Assembly (NCBI GenBank): GCA_024134725.1 | Contig: CP099863.1 | Location: 2,911,258 to 2,975,257, forward strand | DNA from: Bacillus sp. 1780r2a1 | GTDB lineage: Bacteria; Bacillota; Bacilli; Bacillales; Bacillaceae_H | DNA: 64,000 bases | Direction: 5' to 3' | In this document: positions 43,598 to 54,106 of the stretch, one piece after another | Layout of the letters: each line of letters begins with the position of its first letter | Numbering within the stretch: position 1 is the first letter of the stretch | Made by a program: the position numbers and the translations under genes | The notes under the pieces: generated by a model | The model's input: the letters and a program-made list of their open reading frames with translations, nothing else | Database searches by the model: none | What the model was told of the DNA's origin: nothing

Positions 43598-45355
43598 TAT
43601 CTCTCTAACAGCCTCTTCTTGATTGTTCTGGAGCCGATACATACTATAATAAAGCCCCTGCTTTTCTAACAGCTCTATATGAGTACCTCTTTCAACAATT
43701 TCACCTTTATGTAGCACTAAGATAGCGTCTGCATGTTGAATAGTAGACAAACGATGAGCAATTGCCACCGTTGTTCGGTTGGCCTTCATCTTTCCTAAAA
43801 CAGCTTGAATAGCGTCTTCTGTCTCTGTATCAATATGTGCTGTTGCCTCATCTAGAACTAGTATTTTGGGTTGACGCACCATTGTGCGAGCAAATGATAA
43901 GAGCTGACGCTGACCGCTTGACAATGTGGCTCCCCTTTCAACAAGCATTTCATTATAACTATTAGGTAAACCTTCAATAAAAGGTGTTGCCTGTACAAAT
44001 TTCAGCGCTTCTCGTACGTCTCCTTCTGAAATTAAAGGGTCGTGAAGAGAAATATTGGCGTTAACTGTGTCAGCGAAAATAAATGAATCTTGCAGTACTA
44101 GACCAATGCTTTTTCGAATTTCTTCTTCACTATACGTTTGAAGAGGTTGACCATCAATTAGAATTTCACCTTTCTTTGGCGTATAAAAACCTAGAAGCAA
44201 ATTAATAATGGAACTTTTCCCACTACCTGTATGTCCCACTAACGCAACGGTTTGACCTTCTTTAATTGAAAAAGAAATGTTCGATAATACGTTCGTCTTT
44301 CCATCGTAAGAAAAAGTAACTCCTTTAAATTCTATCATACCTCGCTTAATTGTAGTTTGTGAGTCTTTCATAAAAGAAGGGGCTTTTTCACCTTCGTCCA
44401 TCAGTTCAAATACTCGCTTTGAAGCGACCATGGCTTGCTGGTACATTGAAAGGCGCTGCATCATTTCGTTAACTGGCTGAAAAAAACGTTCCAAATAGTT
44501 TACAAAAGCATACAACACTCCAACTTCTACCGGACTATCTAAAACTGATATACCAAAGTAACTAAGTACACCAATAATTGCGAGAACATACAACACGTCA
44601 ACTGCTGGCCTTAAAAGTAGACCATCCAGCTTTAAATTACGTACACCAGCTTGATAATGTGATTCATTGATATCTCCAAACTCACGCCTTAGACGCTTTT
44701 CCTGCCTGAATATCTGAACAATTCCCATACCTTGTAACGATTCGTGAATCTTTGCATTGAGCTGACTGAGTTTTTCTCTTAACCTCGTATAATAAATCCC
44801 ACTAAAATGCTGATATGTTTTCATTAAGAAAAAAATGAATGGTAAAAGCGCTAAGCAATAAAGAGCTAGCTTCACATCTAAAATGAACATGGCTACAAAA
44901 ATACCAATTAAAAAGACACCGTTTTGAATAAATACTGCAATAACTTCTACAAACATTTCTTTAATTGCTTCCGTGTCATTGGTAATTCGTGAGACCAGAC
45001 TTCCCGTTGGTGTTCGGTCAAAATACCGAAGCCCAAGCTTATGTACATGTGAAAACACGTCAATCCTTATTTGTTGAATAACGTTTAAAGCAATCTTCTG
45101 AAACCTAAGCTGTTGAAAGTATTGAATAACTACCTTAATCATATTCAACACCATGTAGCCAACTCCTAATAATAAGAGAGGCTCTAAAGGGAAATAACGC
45201 TCTGTTAAATACGTATCAATAAACACTTTGATGAGCATGGGACCTAACAAATCCGCCGTGGTGGCTACCAACAATAAACAAAATGCAAGCGCAAATTCTT
45301 TGCGATGAGGAACTGCATATCTTAATAACCGCTTTAATACTCCTCTATTTTTCAT
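43595..45355 (-). CDS. ABC multidrug exporter half-transporter B
   Basis: This 586-residue protein has six membrane helices (about 15-305) and a C-terminal ATPase with Walker A GHTGSGKSS, Q loop LVLQDSFIF, signature LSSGQRQL (variant of LSGGQ) and Walker B ILVLDEATAHID. It overlaps the preceding exporter gene by 11 bases, so the two should form a heterodimer, similar to BmrC/BmrD or YfiB/YfiC of B. subtilis. In this subunit the signature is SSGQR while the partner has SGGQK; degenerate and canonical sites in one pair are typical of heterodimeric exporters. Substrate unknown. Confidence 0.88.
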   Translation of the reverse strand: MKNRGVLKRLLRYAVPHRKEFALAFCLLLVATTADLLGPMLIKVFIDTYLTERYFPLEPLLLLGVGYMVLNMIKVVIQYFQQLRFQKIALNVIQQIRIDVFSHVHKLGLRYFDRTPTGSLVSRITNDTEAIKEMFVEVIAVFIQNGVFLIGIFVAMFILDVKLALYCLALLPFIFFLMKTYQHFSGIYYTRLREKLSQLNAKIHESLQGMGIVQIFRQEKRLRREFGDINESHYQAGVRNLKLDGLLLRPAVDVLYVLAIIGVLSYFGISVLDSPVEVGVLYAFVNYLERFFQPVNEMMQRLSMYQQAMVASKRVFELMDEGEKAPSFMKDSQTTIKRGMIEFKGVTFSYDGKTNVLSNISFSIKEGQTVALVGHTGSGKSSIINLLLGFYTPKKGEILIDGQPLQTYSEEEIRKSIGLVLQDSFIFADTVNANISLHDPLISEGDVREALKFVQATPFIEGLPNSYNEMLVERGATLSSGQRQLLSFARTMVRQPKILVLDEATAHIDTETEDAIQAVLGKMKANRTTVAIAHRLSTIQHADAILVLHKGEIVERGTHIELLEKQGLYYSMYRLQNNQEEAVREI

Positions 45356-47111
45356 GATATTTATAGCCTCCAGCTTCTACAATCTTTTCTAGCTGCTGCC
45401 TTTTATACATTTCTTGATACCATCCGTGTGCCTGTAAAAGTTCTTCATGTCTTCCACGCTGAATAATTTGTCCACCTTCAATGACCAAAATTAAATCCGC
45501 ATGCGCAACTGCACTAAGTCGATGAGTAGTAATAACTGTTGTTTTATTTTGACGATGCTGCTTTAAAGATTTCAAAATAAGGGCTTCTGTTTTCCCATCA
45601 ACTGCTGAAAGTGAGTCGTCTAAAAAAAGCATTTGAGGATTCTGTAATAGCGCCCGAGCAATTGATAACCGCTGCTTTTGTCCACCTGATAAAGAAACAC
45701 CTTTTTCTCCTACAATGGTGTCATATCCATGTGTAAAGCACATGATGTCTTCATGAACATGTGCCAACTGTGCCACTCGCTCTATATCTGAATGAGGAGC
45801 ATCTAGATTCGAAAACGCAATATTTTCTCCGACTGTCGTTGAAAATAAGAAATGGTCCTGCGGGACGTAACCAATGCTATTATATAAAGAATCAAAGCTA
45901 TAAGATTTAATGCTATGCTGATCAAAATAAATATCTCCAACCGTCAAATCGAATTCCCGAATAAGCAGTTTTAGTAACGTTGTTTTTCCAGCTCCTGTTT
46001 TCCCTACAATTCCAAGCGTCTGACCTTCCTGTAAGGCAAAGTGGATATCTTTAAGAACCACTTCATCTGTACCTGGATATACAAAGCGATTAACCTGTAC
46101 CACAATCGCTCCTTTGGGGCTTTTTGTGATAGGTTGGTCACTCTCGACAATCTCATTTTTTTCTTGTAGCAGAGCAAAAACTCGATCATATGACGCCCTT
46201 CCTCTTTCGACTATGTTGAAAAGCCAACCAAACGCCAGCATCGGCCATACTAACAGCCCAAGGTACGTAGTAAATGTAACTAATTCTCCTAGCGTAATTT
46301 CATTGCTTACAACCATTCGTGACCCAAAAATAAGAGCAAATAAAAAAGACCAGCTCACAATAAACGAAATAGTAGGGTCAAATAAAGCATCAACTCTCGC
46401 TACTTTCATATTCTTTTCGACAACATCAGCTGATTGTTTCGTAAACATATTGACTTCTGATGCTTCTTTTCCGAACGTTTTTACAACTTTTACACCCGTA
46501 ATACTTTCTTGTACCTTATCGTTTAAAGAGGAAAAAGCCGCTTGAGCTTCTCCAAATCTTTTATGTAGCATCGTGCCGTATTTACTCGTTAACCAGGCCA
46601 TTAAGGGCATAGGTAATAAGCTAATTATCGTTAGTTTCCAGCTGATTGTTACAGCCATTGTTATTAATACAACACCCCCTGTAATAACAGAATCTGCAAG
46701 TGTTAATACACCAATGCCAGCTGTTTGTTGAATAGCTTGAATATCGTTCGTTGCATGAGCCATCAAATCACCAGTGCGTTTATTTTGATAAAAAGTTTGA
46801 TTCATTTTTGTGAAGTGTTCATACAGCTTATTACGCATTTGCCTTGCCAGTTTAACAGCTGCCCCAAAAATCATAACTCGCCACATGTACCTCATACCAT
46901 ATGAACCGACAGCAGCTGCTCCTAAAAAGATCACCATATGGAGAAGGGTTTCTTTCGATAAACTTTTACTTTCAATAGCATCTACTGCCCATCCAATAAC
47001 ACGAGGTGGCACTAGCTGAAGTAAAGCAACCGCTATCAAAAGTAAAATCCCTATAATATATGCTTTCTTTTCTTGCTTAAAAAACCATCCCAAATCACGA
47101 AATATATTCAC
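45345..47111 (-). CDS. ABC multidrug exporter half-transporter A
   Basis: The 588-residue partner, encoded first, has six membrane helices and an ATPase with Walker A GKTGAGKTT, YVPQDHFLFS, signature SLSGGQKQRLS and Walker B MLFLDDSLSAVD. The Walker B ends in DD rather than DE, so the catalytic glutamate is replaced by aspartate, as in the BmrC/YheI type. The sequence resembles YheI over its length (GWFFK near the start, RTGDLMAHATND, QRQQLE at the end). Heterodimer with the next gene; function as drug or lipid exporter is inferred. Confidence 0.88.
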   Translation of the reverse strand: MNIFRDLGWFFKQEKKAYIIGILLLIAVALLQLVPPRVIGWAVDAIESKSLSKETLLHMVIFLGAAAVGSYGMRYMWRVMIFGAAVKLARQMRNKLYEHFTKMNQTFYQNKRTGDLMAHATNDIQAIQQTAGIGVLTLADSVITGGVVLITMAVTISWKLTIISLLPMPLMAWLTSKYGTMLHKRFGEAQAAFSSLNDKVQESITGVKVVKTFGKEASEVNMFTKQSADVVEKNMKVARVDALFDPTISFIVSWSFLFALIFGSRMVVSNEITLGELVTFTTYLGLLVWPMLAFGWLFNIVERGRASYDRVFALLQEKNEIVESDQPITKSPKGAIVVQVNRFVYPGTDEVVLKDIHFALQEGQTLGIVGKTGAGKTTLLKLLIREFDLTVGDIYFDQHSIKSYSFDSLYNSIGYVPQDHFLFSTTVGENIAFSNLDAPHSDIERVAQLAHVHEDIMCFTHGYDTIVGEKGVSLSGGQKQRLSIARALLQNPQMLFLDDSLSAVDGKTEALILKSLKQHRQNKTTVITTHRLSAVAHADLILVIEGGQIIQRGRHEELLQAHGWYQEMYKRQQLEKIVEAGGYKYHEK

Positions 47112-47292
47112 AGCTCCACCACTACCCCTATTTTTCTATATTTTCTAACAATTAAAACGGTATACTGTTTACATATTTTAACACAACCACATGCCATCGT
47201 CAGTACATACTTAATATACACGCAGGAGTTGATGCTTTTTATAACACATTGATAATTAAGCTAGCTCTATTCCACCTTATAGTGCTTAGTGA

Positions 47293-47326
47293 ACAAAAAA
47301 GACACCCTTTTAAGCTGAGAGTGTCT
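47293..47326 (-). terminator. Terminator of yneF
   Basis: On the minus strand AGACAC pairs with GTGTCT (with partial pairing inside), followed by TTTTTT. Confidence 0.65.
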
Positions 47327-47339
47327 GTCCAATTAACCA

Positions 47340-47552
47340 TTATTTAATTTGGCTGTTCATCGCTTTCATCATTTGGTTAATCTTCTTCTGTGATGGTTTC
47401 ATGCCCATTTGCATCATCATCATTTTTAACATTTGTTCATTAATTGGTGGATTTTTCTTAAAGTAGCTCATCATGTATTTACGAGCAATGAAAAATCCTA
47501 GCGCTACCCCAGCAAGCAATGCTAGAATACCAACTAGAATATATGGCCACAT
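47340..47552 (-). CDS. yneF: YneF family protein (UPF0154)
   Basis: A 70-residue protein: one N-terminal helix ([19 protein letters not shown]) then a basic cytosolic part with [32 protein letters not shown], read in two blocks. This is the UPF0154 signature. Function is unknown. Position downstream of sirA and tkt matches B. subtilis. Confidence 0.92.
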   Translation of the reverse strand: MWPYILVGILALLAGVALGFFIARKYMMSYFKKNPPINEQMLKMMMMQMGMKPSQKKINQMMKAMNSQIK

Positions 47553-47642
47553 ACTACAACTTCCTCCTTCGTGTTGTCTACCTTACAGTGTACTAAATCA
47601 TTCGCCAATATACAATATTTCCAGACTAATTTCCTTAAATAA

Positions 47643-48083
47643 TTACACATATTTTCTTGTTTTAACAGGTCTTAGCCACCCGTACTCTTCTGTCCCATAA
47701 TTAATTGCTAAATAGCACGCATCAAGCTTTCGCAGCACTTCAAAGAAAGCGGTCTCTGCATCAACATTTCCATCTCCTTCAATCGTTATACATTGACTAT
47801 TTATTTTGAGTGAAGCTCGACTTTTTTTATGTGGGTATTCTAAAACGAAATGATCATTGTGTATAAAGAAGTGAGGGTATTGAGAAAATGTTTGAAGTAT
47901 TGCGCGCTGAATGTATGAAATAGCAAGAGGTCTTGTAATGTATTCAACCTGTTTTTGAAGATATTGATCTTCTAAGCCTCTCTTCATTTTATAATCCACA
48001 AATAGTTGAAAAACAAGCTTCTCTCTCTGAAAATATGCTTTTGCTACTTCGTCTTCCATTAAATATACTTCATATGTTCTCAT
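47643..48083 (-). CDS. sirA: Sporulation inhibitor of replication SirA
   Basis: From the ATG at 48083 (AGGAG upstream) the protein has 146 residues, the usual SirA length; the longer frame adds 46 residues that reach back toward tkt. It begins RTYEVYLMEDEVAKAYFQRE, the family hallmark, and ends NYGTEEYGWLRPVKTRKYV. SirA binds domain I of DnaA early in sporulation and prevents re-initiation of replication; in B. subtilis it is activated by Spo0A~P. I did not identify a convincing 0A box in the short upstream gap. Confidence 0.9.
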   Translation of the reverse strand: MRTYEVYLMEDEVAKAYFQREKLVFQLFVDYKMKRGLEDQYLQKQVEYITRPLAISYIQRAILQTFSQYPHFFIHNDHFVLEYPHKKSRASLKINSQCITIEGDGNVDAETAFFEVLRKLDACYLAINYGTEEYGWLRPVKTRKYV

Positions 48084-48185
48084 ACTTCTCCTCCTTCTTT
48101 CTCCTTTTATTTTTTTTATTATAGCTTGTTCATCTTGCAATGGTTGTCTATTGATGCAAAAATTCTTTTGTTTTTTTGTCGAAAC

Positions 48186-48218
48186 AAAAAGAGCAGGCCC
48201 AAAGGACCTGCTCTTTTT
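48186..48218. terminator. Terminator of tkt
   Basis: AAAAAGAGCAGG and CCTGCTCTTTTT form a perfect 12-base stem with T runs on both strands, directly after the tkt stop on the minus strand. Confidence 0.88.
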
Positions 48219-48224
48219 CAATAA

Positions 48225-50231
48225 TTATGCATTTAACATGCTTTTTACTCTTGCTACAACGTTCTCAACTGTGAAGCCAAATTCCTTCATAATTGTTTCA
48301 CCAGGAGCAGAAGCACCGAAGTGGTTAATGCCAAGAACTTGACCTTCGTCACCTACGTAACGTTCCCAACCTAATGTCGAAGCCATTTCAATACCTAAGC
48401 GCTTCTTCACTGATTTTGGAATAACACTTTCTTTATACTCAGCTGACTGCTTCTCAAAGCGATCCCATGATGGCATGCTGACAACAGCCACTGAAATACC
48501 TTCTGCTTCAAGTGCTTTTTGTGCGTCTACTGCTAAGCTTACTTCAGAACCAGTTGCAAGTAGAAGTGCGTCCGCTTGTTCTTTACCTGCTTTTGATACA
48601 ACGTAAGCTCCTTTTGAAACACCTTCATAAGCAGTTTCATTTGTACCCTCAAGAGTCGGTAAGTTTTGACGAGTTAACACAAGCGCTGTTGGCGTATCTG
48701 TAGACTCTAATGATAAACGCCACGCTGCAGCTGTTTCGTTAGCATCTGCTGGACGAATAACTGATAGACCAGGCATTGCACGTAATGAAGGTAGTTGCTC
48801 AATTGGCTCATGTGTTGGACCATCTTCACCAACTGCAATACTGTCATGAGTAAATACATACGTAACAGGCAGCTTCATTAATGCTGCTAGACGAATTGCT
48901 GGACGTAGGTAATCAGAGAATACGAAGAATGTACCTCCGAATACTTTCACACCACCATGAAGAGCCATACCGTTAAGCGCTGCACCCATTGCAAATTCAC
49001 GAACACCAAACCAGATGTTGCGTCCACTGTAAGCTTTTGCAGTAAAGTCTTCTGCACCTTTAATCATTGTTTTGTTTGAACCAGCAAGGTCTGCTGAACC
49101 ACCAAAGAATTGAGGGACAGCTTGTGCTACTGCGTTTAATACTTCACCTGATGAAGCACGAGTTGCTAAGCTTGAACCTGTTTCATATACAGGTAATTGT
49201 TGTTCCCAGCCCTCTGGAAGTTTACCTTGGACAGCTAATTCGAATTGAGCGGCTAGCTCAGGATGTTTTTCTTTATACTGAGCAAAAACGTCGTTCCATT
49301 CTTTTTCTTTCTTTGCACCTTCATCAGCAATCGTTGCTTTAAAGTGAGCATAAACTTCTTCTGGCACATAGAAATCTTCTTCAAACGTCCAGCTGTAAGC
49401 CTCTTTTGTTAATTTTGTCTCATCTGCGCCTAGTGGAGCACCATGAACGCCTGATGTTCCTGCATGGTTTGGAGAGCCATAGCCAATTGTTGTTTTAACT
49501 TCAATTAAAGTTGGACGAGAAAGATCTGCTTTAGCTGCTTCAATTGCATTTGAAAGCTCTTCTAAGTCATTTCCATCTTCTACGCGAATTACTTGCCATC
49601 CATAAGCTTTGAAACGATCTTCTACGTTCTCAGAGAATGAACGGTCTAAGTCTCCGTCTAATGAGATGTCGTTTGAATCATAAAGCACGACAAGGCGACC
49701 TAATTTCAAGTGCGCTGCTAGTGAAGCTGCTTCAGCTGATACACCTTCCATTAAGTCTCCGTCACCACAAATACCGTATGTAAAGTGGTCAACGATTTCA
49801 AGTCCCTCTTTGTTATATGTTTCAGCTAAATGACGCTCGGCCATTGCTTTACCAACCGCCATTGCAATTCCTTGTCCTAATGGACCAGTTGTTGCATCAA
49901 CACCTGCTGTGTGACCATACTCTGGATGACCCGGTGTCTTACTTCCCCATTGACGGAAGTTTTTTAAATCGTCGATTGATAGGTCATAGCCTGCTAAGTG
50001 TAATAAGCTATATAAAAGTGCTGAACCATGTCCTGCTGATAAAACAAAGCGATCACGGTTAAACCAATCTGGATTTGATGGATTAATGTTCATAAACTTT
50101 GTCCATAGCGTGTAAGCCATTGGAGCTGCTCCCATTGGCATACCTGGGTGACCTGAGTTTGCTTTTTCGATAGCATCAATTGATAAAGTACGAATTGTTG
50201 CAATTGAAAGATCTTCAATACGTTGTGTCAT
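48225..50231 (-). CDS. tkt: Transketolase
   Basis: A 668-residue TPP enzyme of the pentose phosphate pathway that moves two-carbon units between sugar phosphates. Blocks: [45 protein letters not shown], the TPP site [10 protein letters not shown] with [10 protein letters not shown], then [13 protein letters not shown] and [15 protein letters not shown]. The ATG follows AAAGGAATG. Position between ynzC and sirA matches B. subtilis. Complete length. Confidence 0.96.
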   Translation of the reverse strand: MTQRIEDLSIATIRTLSIDAIEKANSGHPGMPMGAAPMAYTLWTKFMNINPSNPDWFNRDRFVLSAGHGSALLYSLLHLAGYDLSIDDLKNFRQWGSKTPGHPEYGHTAGVDATTGPLGQGIAMAVGKAMAERHLAETYNKEGLEIVDHFTYGICGDGDLMEGVSAEAASLAAHLKLGRLVVLYDSNDISLDGDLDRSFSENVEDRFKAYGWQVIRVEDGNDLEELSNAIEAAKADLSRPTLIEVKTTIGYGSPNHAGTSGVHGAPLGADETKLTKEAYSWTFEEDFYVPEEVYAHFKATIADEGAKKEKEWNDVFAQYKEKHPELAAQFELAVQGKLPEGWEQQLPVYETGSSLATRASSGEVLNAVAQAVPQFFGGSADLAGSNKTMIKGAEDFTAKAYSGRNIWFGVREFAMGAALNGMALHGGVKVFGGTFFVFSDYLRPAIRLAALMKLPVTYVFTHDSIAVGEDGPTHEPIEQLPSLRAMPGLSVIRPADANETAAAWRLSLESTDTPTALVLTRQNLPTLEGTNETAYEGVSKGAYVVSKAGKEQADALLLATGSEVSLAVDAQKALEAEGISVAVVSMPSWDRFEKQSAEYKESVIPKSVKKRLGIEMASTLGWERYVGDEGQVLGINHFGASAPGETIMKEFGFTVENVVARVKSMLNA

Positions 50232-50356
50232 AACTCTTCATTCCTTTCAAAACTATGTATATATGTAATCATACTAATGATTCACGATTTTGTACAATAT
50301 TTGATTCGTTTTTTTTCGTACTTTTACATTTTTCGTTTCCAAACGCAAAAATATAC

Positions 50357-50389
50357 AAAAAACTAGAGAAACTCATTTCTCTAGTTTTT
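50357..50389. terminator. Terminator of ynzC
   Basis: AAAAACTAGAGAAA and TTTCTCTAGTTTTT form a perfect 14-base stem with a four-base loop, between ynzC and tkt. Confidence 0.9.
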
Positions 50390-50410
50390 GCACCACAGCA
50401 AACTATCGCC

Positions 50411-50641
50411 TTAGTGTAGACGCTTCTTTTTGCTATCTTTCAGTTTTTTAGGGGTTACGTCATTCCCTTTTTCATCAACGACTTTGATTGTATGAAGGTG
50501 ATTTGTCATTGATTGACGGAACGTTTGTAAGTATTCTTTACGAAGCTCTTGCTGCTCTGTGGCTTCAGCTTCTGTTAAACCTTCCGCCTTTGATTTTTTA
50601 GATAGGTGATTGATTCGTGCCATTTTATCTTTAGACAACAT
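50411..50641 (-). CDS. ynzC: YnzC family protein (UPF0291)
   Basis: A 76-residue basic protein with an N-terminal helical hairpin: [35 protein letters not shown] and [18 protein letters not shown]. This is the UPF0291 pattern. In B. subtilis it is part of the LexA-controlled yneA-yneB-ynzC operon. Function is unknown. The gene lies 64 bases after yneB. Confidence 0.93.
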   Translation of the reverse strand: MLSKDKMARINHLSKKSKAEGLTEAEATEQQELRKEYLQTFRQSMTNHLHTIKVVDEKGNDVTPKKLKDSKKKRLH

Positions 50642-50705
50642 TTTGTCAGAACTCCTCGCTTTTTAATACAATTTAAACCATAATACAATACGTACACACA
50701 TCTTA

Positions 50706-51377
<672 letters not shown>

Positions 51378-51409
51378 CTATCTAGCTCCCTTTCTTTATT
51401 TCAAAATAA

Positions 51410-51436
51410 TAAAACCCCTACCATCATTTAGCAGGG
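51410..51436 (-). terminator. Hairpin between yneA and yneB
   Basis: On the minus strand CCCCTGCTA pairs with TGGTAGGGG (two G-U pairs) around AATGA, followed by TTTTATTATTT. It looks like an intrinsic terminator inside the operon and may limit yneB expression. Confidence 0.65.
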
Positions 51437-51452
51437 GACTCGTAGTTCTAGT

Positions 51453-51788
51453 TCATTTATCAAAAGCAATCTGATGATCACTTGCTAACTCAGATTTTAG
51501 TACCGGAATATATAGCTGATCTCCCGGAGAAAGCGACTGTGTAGATGGAACAGTTAGCTCATTCATATTTTGGACCCATTCTACAAATTCGTTTGGTGAT
51601 AAATTATGATGCTTACTATATTCTTGGGATAATTCCCAAATAGTATCACCCTTTGCAATGGTAACAGTTGTGTATTTTTCTAACTCCACTCTATCTGCTC
51701 CTAATAATAACGTCAAGACATATGTAAGTGCGGCGATAACCACAAAAAAGGTAGTGTAATGCTTAATAGATTCAATTAATGGTCTCAT
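51453..51788 (-). CDS. yneA: Cell division suppressor YneA
   Basis: A 111-residue protein with one N-terminal membrane helix (about 11-30) and a LysM domain (TVTIAKGDTIWELSQEYSKH to GDQLYIPVL) outside. YneA blocks cell division during the SOS response in Bacillus. It is transcribed divergently from lexA, and three LexA boxes lie in the gap, one overlapping its leader. Length and order match B. subtilis. Confidence 0.93.
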   Translation of the reverse strand: MRPLIESIKHYTTFFVVIAALTYVLTLLLGADRVELEKYTTVTIAKGDTIWELSQEYSKHHNLSPNEFVEWVQNMNELTVPSTQSLSPGDQLYIPVLKSELASDHQIAFDK

Positions 51789-51803
51789 CTCAAATCCCCC
51801 TCA

Positions 51804-51815
51804 GAATGTATGTTC
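51804..51815. promoter_or_regulatory. LexA box 1 (yneA side)
   Basis: GAATGTATGTTC is a near-perfect GAAC-N4-GTTC site with one change in the left half, in the leader of yneA. Confidence 0.7.
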
Positions 51816-51826
51816 TCATTTTATTG

Positions 51827-51840
51827 CGAACACCCGTTTC
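51827..51840. promoter_or_regulatory. LexA box 2
   Basis: CGAACACCCGTTTC follows the Bacillus SOS consensus CGAACRNRYGTTYC with a single deviation, midway between the divergent genes. Confidence 0.85.
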
Positions 51841-51856
51841 TGTCAATGGGTTTTTT

Positions 51857-51870
51857 CGAACTTATGTTTG
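51857..51870. promoter_or_regulatory. LexA box 3 (lexA side)
   Basis: CGAACTTATGTTTG fits the consensus except for the last base and position six. With boxes 1 and 2 it reproduces the three-site arrangement of the B. subtilis lexA-yneA region. Confidence 0.8.
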
Positions 51871-51932
51871 TATATTATATATAGCCATGATATAATTTAT
51901 AGCAAAGAATAGCTAAAGATGAGGTGAAATAT

Positions 51933-52553
51933 ATGAAGCTATCAAAACGGCAACAAGAAATACTAGATTTCATTAAGCATGAAGTGAAATTAAAAGGATA
52001 TCCGCCATCTGTTCGTGAAATTGGTGAAGCAGTTGGTTTAGCATCTAGTTCAACAGTTCACGGGCACTTAGCTCGTTTAGAAAGCAAAGGGCTAATTCGT
52101 AGAGATCCAACAAAACCAAGAGCAATTGAGATTCTTCAAGCAGAGGCTGATGTGACCATTCCACACAGCGCAGTGATAAATGTTCCTGTTATTGGTAAAG
52201 TTACGGCGGGTTTTCCAATTACTGCAATTGAAAATGTAGAAGAGTACTTTCCATTACCTGACAAGTATGCCTCTCCTGATGAGCAAGTATTTATGCTAGA
52301 AATCATGGGAGAAAGTATGATTGAAGCTGGTATCTTAGATGGAGATATGGTAATTGTTCGCCAACAACAAACAGCTAATAACGGCGATATTGTTGTAGCA
52401 ATGACCGAAGACAACGAAGCAACTGTAAAACGTTTCTTTAAAGAAGATAATTTTGTTCGCTTACAGCCAGAAAACTCTACAATGGCACCTATTATCTTAC
52501 GCCATGTAACTATTTTAGGAAAAGTCATTGGAGTATACCGTTCTATTCATTAA
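51933..52553 (+). CDS. lexA: SOS repressor LexA
   Basis: A 206-residue repressor: N-terminal winged HTH ([50 protein letters not shown]), the self-cleavage site Ala-Gly in GKVTAGFPI, catalytic Ser in MGESMIEAG and Lys in ATVKRFFKE. RecA filaments on damaged DNA trigger cleavage. The ATG at 51933 follows GATGAGGTG; an in-frame GTG at 51924 lies in that site. Three operators in the divergent promoter indicate autoregulation. Confidence 0.96.
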   Translation: MKLSKRQQEILDFIKHEVKLKGYPPSVREIGEAVGLASSSTVHGHLARLESKGLIRRDPTKPRAIEILQAEADVTIPHSAVINVPVIGKVTAGFPITAIENVEEYFPLPDKYASPDEQVFMLEIMGESMIEAGILDGDMVIVRQQQTANNGDIVVAMTEDNEATVKRFFKEDNFVRLQPENSTMAPIILRHVTILGKVIGVYRSIH

Positions 52554-52556
52554 AAC

Positions 52557-52582
52557 AAACCAGCTGGAAAATCAGCTGGTTT
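52557..52582 (+). terminator. Terminator of lexA
   Basis: AAACCAGCTG and CAGCTGGTTT form a perfect ten-base stem, followed by CTTTATGTTTTTTTTT. Confidence 0.85.
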
Positions 52583-52660
52583 CTTTATGTTTTTTTTTGG
52601 TCAAATATAGGTATATTACTTAAAGAGCCACAATGAAAAACGTAAGGGAGGGATTTTTTA

Positions 52661-54106
52661 GTGAATAAGCCGCAAGCAATGAACTCTCCTTTTCAAGATA
52701 TTACACCTAATCATGCAATGAATATGTTCTTGTTTCCTTTTTCTTTTAATCGAAAAGAGAAAAAAGATTTAATTTCCGCTCTTAATAAACATGAGTTTGA
52801 CTTTTTTTCTCTAGAAAATAAAGATTTAGAAAAGAAATTTTATAGCGAGGACTACTTTGTTTCTCATGCTAGTCTTGATCAATATTTTCTTCCTTATATT
52901 GAATGTATTCTTTTTCCTCAATCAACGAAAGAAACTGGACTTATTCGATTTTCAAAAAAAATGAATCAAGAGATTACATTTGAAACAAAGGCGTCAACCA
53001 TTTTAAACGAAGTGTTGTCTATTGATATTTTTTTATGCCCATTTGAAATCGGTGTAATGACGATTCGTACCGAAGTAAAGGGAAACCATTATTCGTACGA
53101 TGACGTCATTGAATTTATGAATCAGTTTCGCGTATTGGAGCCTAAACTGGCTGAAGAGCATGGAGCAACCATTACATACGAAAATAAAACCTATGATAAA
53201 GTACAAGATTATATTTTTTCAAATTTAACCCCGTTTCTAAAACCTTATATTGAGCAAGAAACACAGCACAGCAAACACTTTGGAAGTTTGCCTTATTTTA
53301 TTGATGAACGCATGTACGTACTAAGTTATGTGACCGTCAACAATGAACAGCCTATTAGCAGTGGAACATTATTTCGAACTGGACAACTGAACAGCTATGA
53401 TACTGGCGGTAAACCATTTATTTCAGCTAGAAACCAACAATATATTGACGAATACAATGATCAACACGTATACAAGCGATGGATGCCCGAAACATACTAT
53501 GTTGTAACAGATCACGTTTTTTCTTGTATTTCACATTCAGCTGATGAAGAGACGGATCAAATGTTAATGAATCATCTATTTGGTCAGCACTACTATAATT
53601 TATTTTTACATTTCTTTTATAAGATTGTACTATTGAAACTATCTTATCAATATTCGCAACTTACATTTGAAAAAGACCAAAATGACATTGAACGACTCAT
53701 TCGCTCCATCACGCTCTTTTCGGGTAAATACTTGTTTTTAGAAATCAGTTCCCGAACGGAAGGGCAAGAATTTTCTAGACTTTTCAAAAAGACGTTTCAC
53801 ATTGATTCACTCTATCAAGAGGTGAAAGAAACACTTGGGACTTTATATCAAAATCAAGAAAAAATTGCAGGGAAGCGGCATAATTATCTACTATTAATTT
53901 TAACAATCTATACTGTCTTATCTGGTATCTATGGAATGAACTTAGTTATCGAAAGCTGGAATAAAAACCTAAATTGGAGTGCGATAAAAGATTATTCAAT
54001 GTTTGAATACATCGCATTTATCGTTGCCTTATCAGGAATTACAATTAGCATTAGCCTAGGTATAAACGCCCTATATAAGCTAATTAAAGACCGCCTTCAA
54101 CAATGA
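52661..54106 (+). CDS. Divergent CorA-like membrane protein
   Basis: The 481-residue protein has a long cytosolic N-terminal domain with no recognised family and two helices at the C-terminus. The first helix ends LLILTIYTVLSGIYGMNL: the YGMN signature that defines the CorA pore. The loop after it is short (ESWNKNLNWSAIKDY) and the second helix is FEYIAFIVALSGITISISLG. CorA proteins are pentameric Mg2+/Co2+ channels. The N-terminal part is longer than in typical CorA (about 320 in total) and does not show the usual funnel motifs. Start is GTG with GGGAGGG upstream. Ion transport is inferred from the motif only. Stop lies in a shared hairpin. Confidence 0.7.
   Translation: MNKPQAMNSPFQDITPNHAMNMFLFPFSFNRKEKKDLISALNKHEFDFFSLENKDLEKKFYSEDYFVSHASLDQYFLPYIECILFPQSTKETGLIRFSKKMNQEITFETKASTILNEVLSIDIFLCPFEIGVMTIRTEVKGNHYSYDDVIEFMNQFRVLEPKLAEEHGATITYENKTYDKVQDYIFSNLTPFLKPYIEQETQHSKHFGSLPYFIDERMYVLSYVTVNNEQPISSGTLFRTGQLNSYDTGGKPFISARNQQYIDEYNDQHVYKRWMPETYYVVTDHVFSCISHSADEETDQMLMNHLFGQHYYNLFLHFFYKIVLLKLSYQYSQLTFEKDQNDIERLIRSITLFSGKYLFLEISSRTEGQEFSRLFKKTFHIDSLYQEVKETLGTLYQNQEKIAGKRHNYLLLILTIYTVLSGIYGMNLVIESWNKNLNWSAIKDYSMFEYIAFIVALSGITISISLGINALYKLIKDRLQQ

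Noticed and set aside
49067-50062. Open frames on the plus strand inside tkt
   Set aside because: Leucine-rich shadows of the transketolase frame, without ribosome sites.
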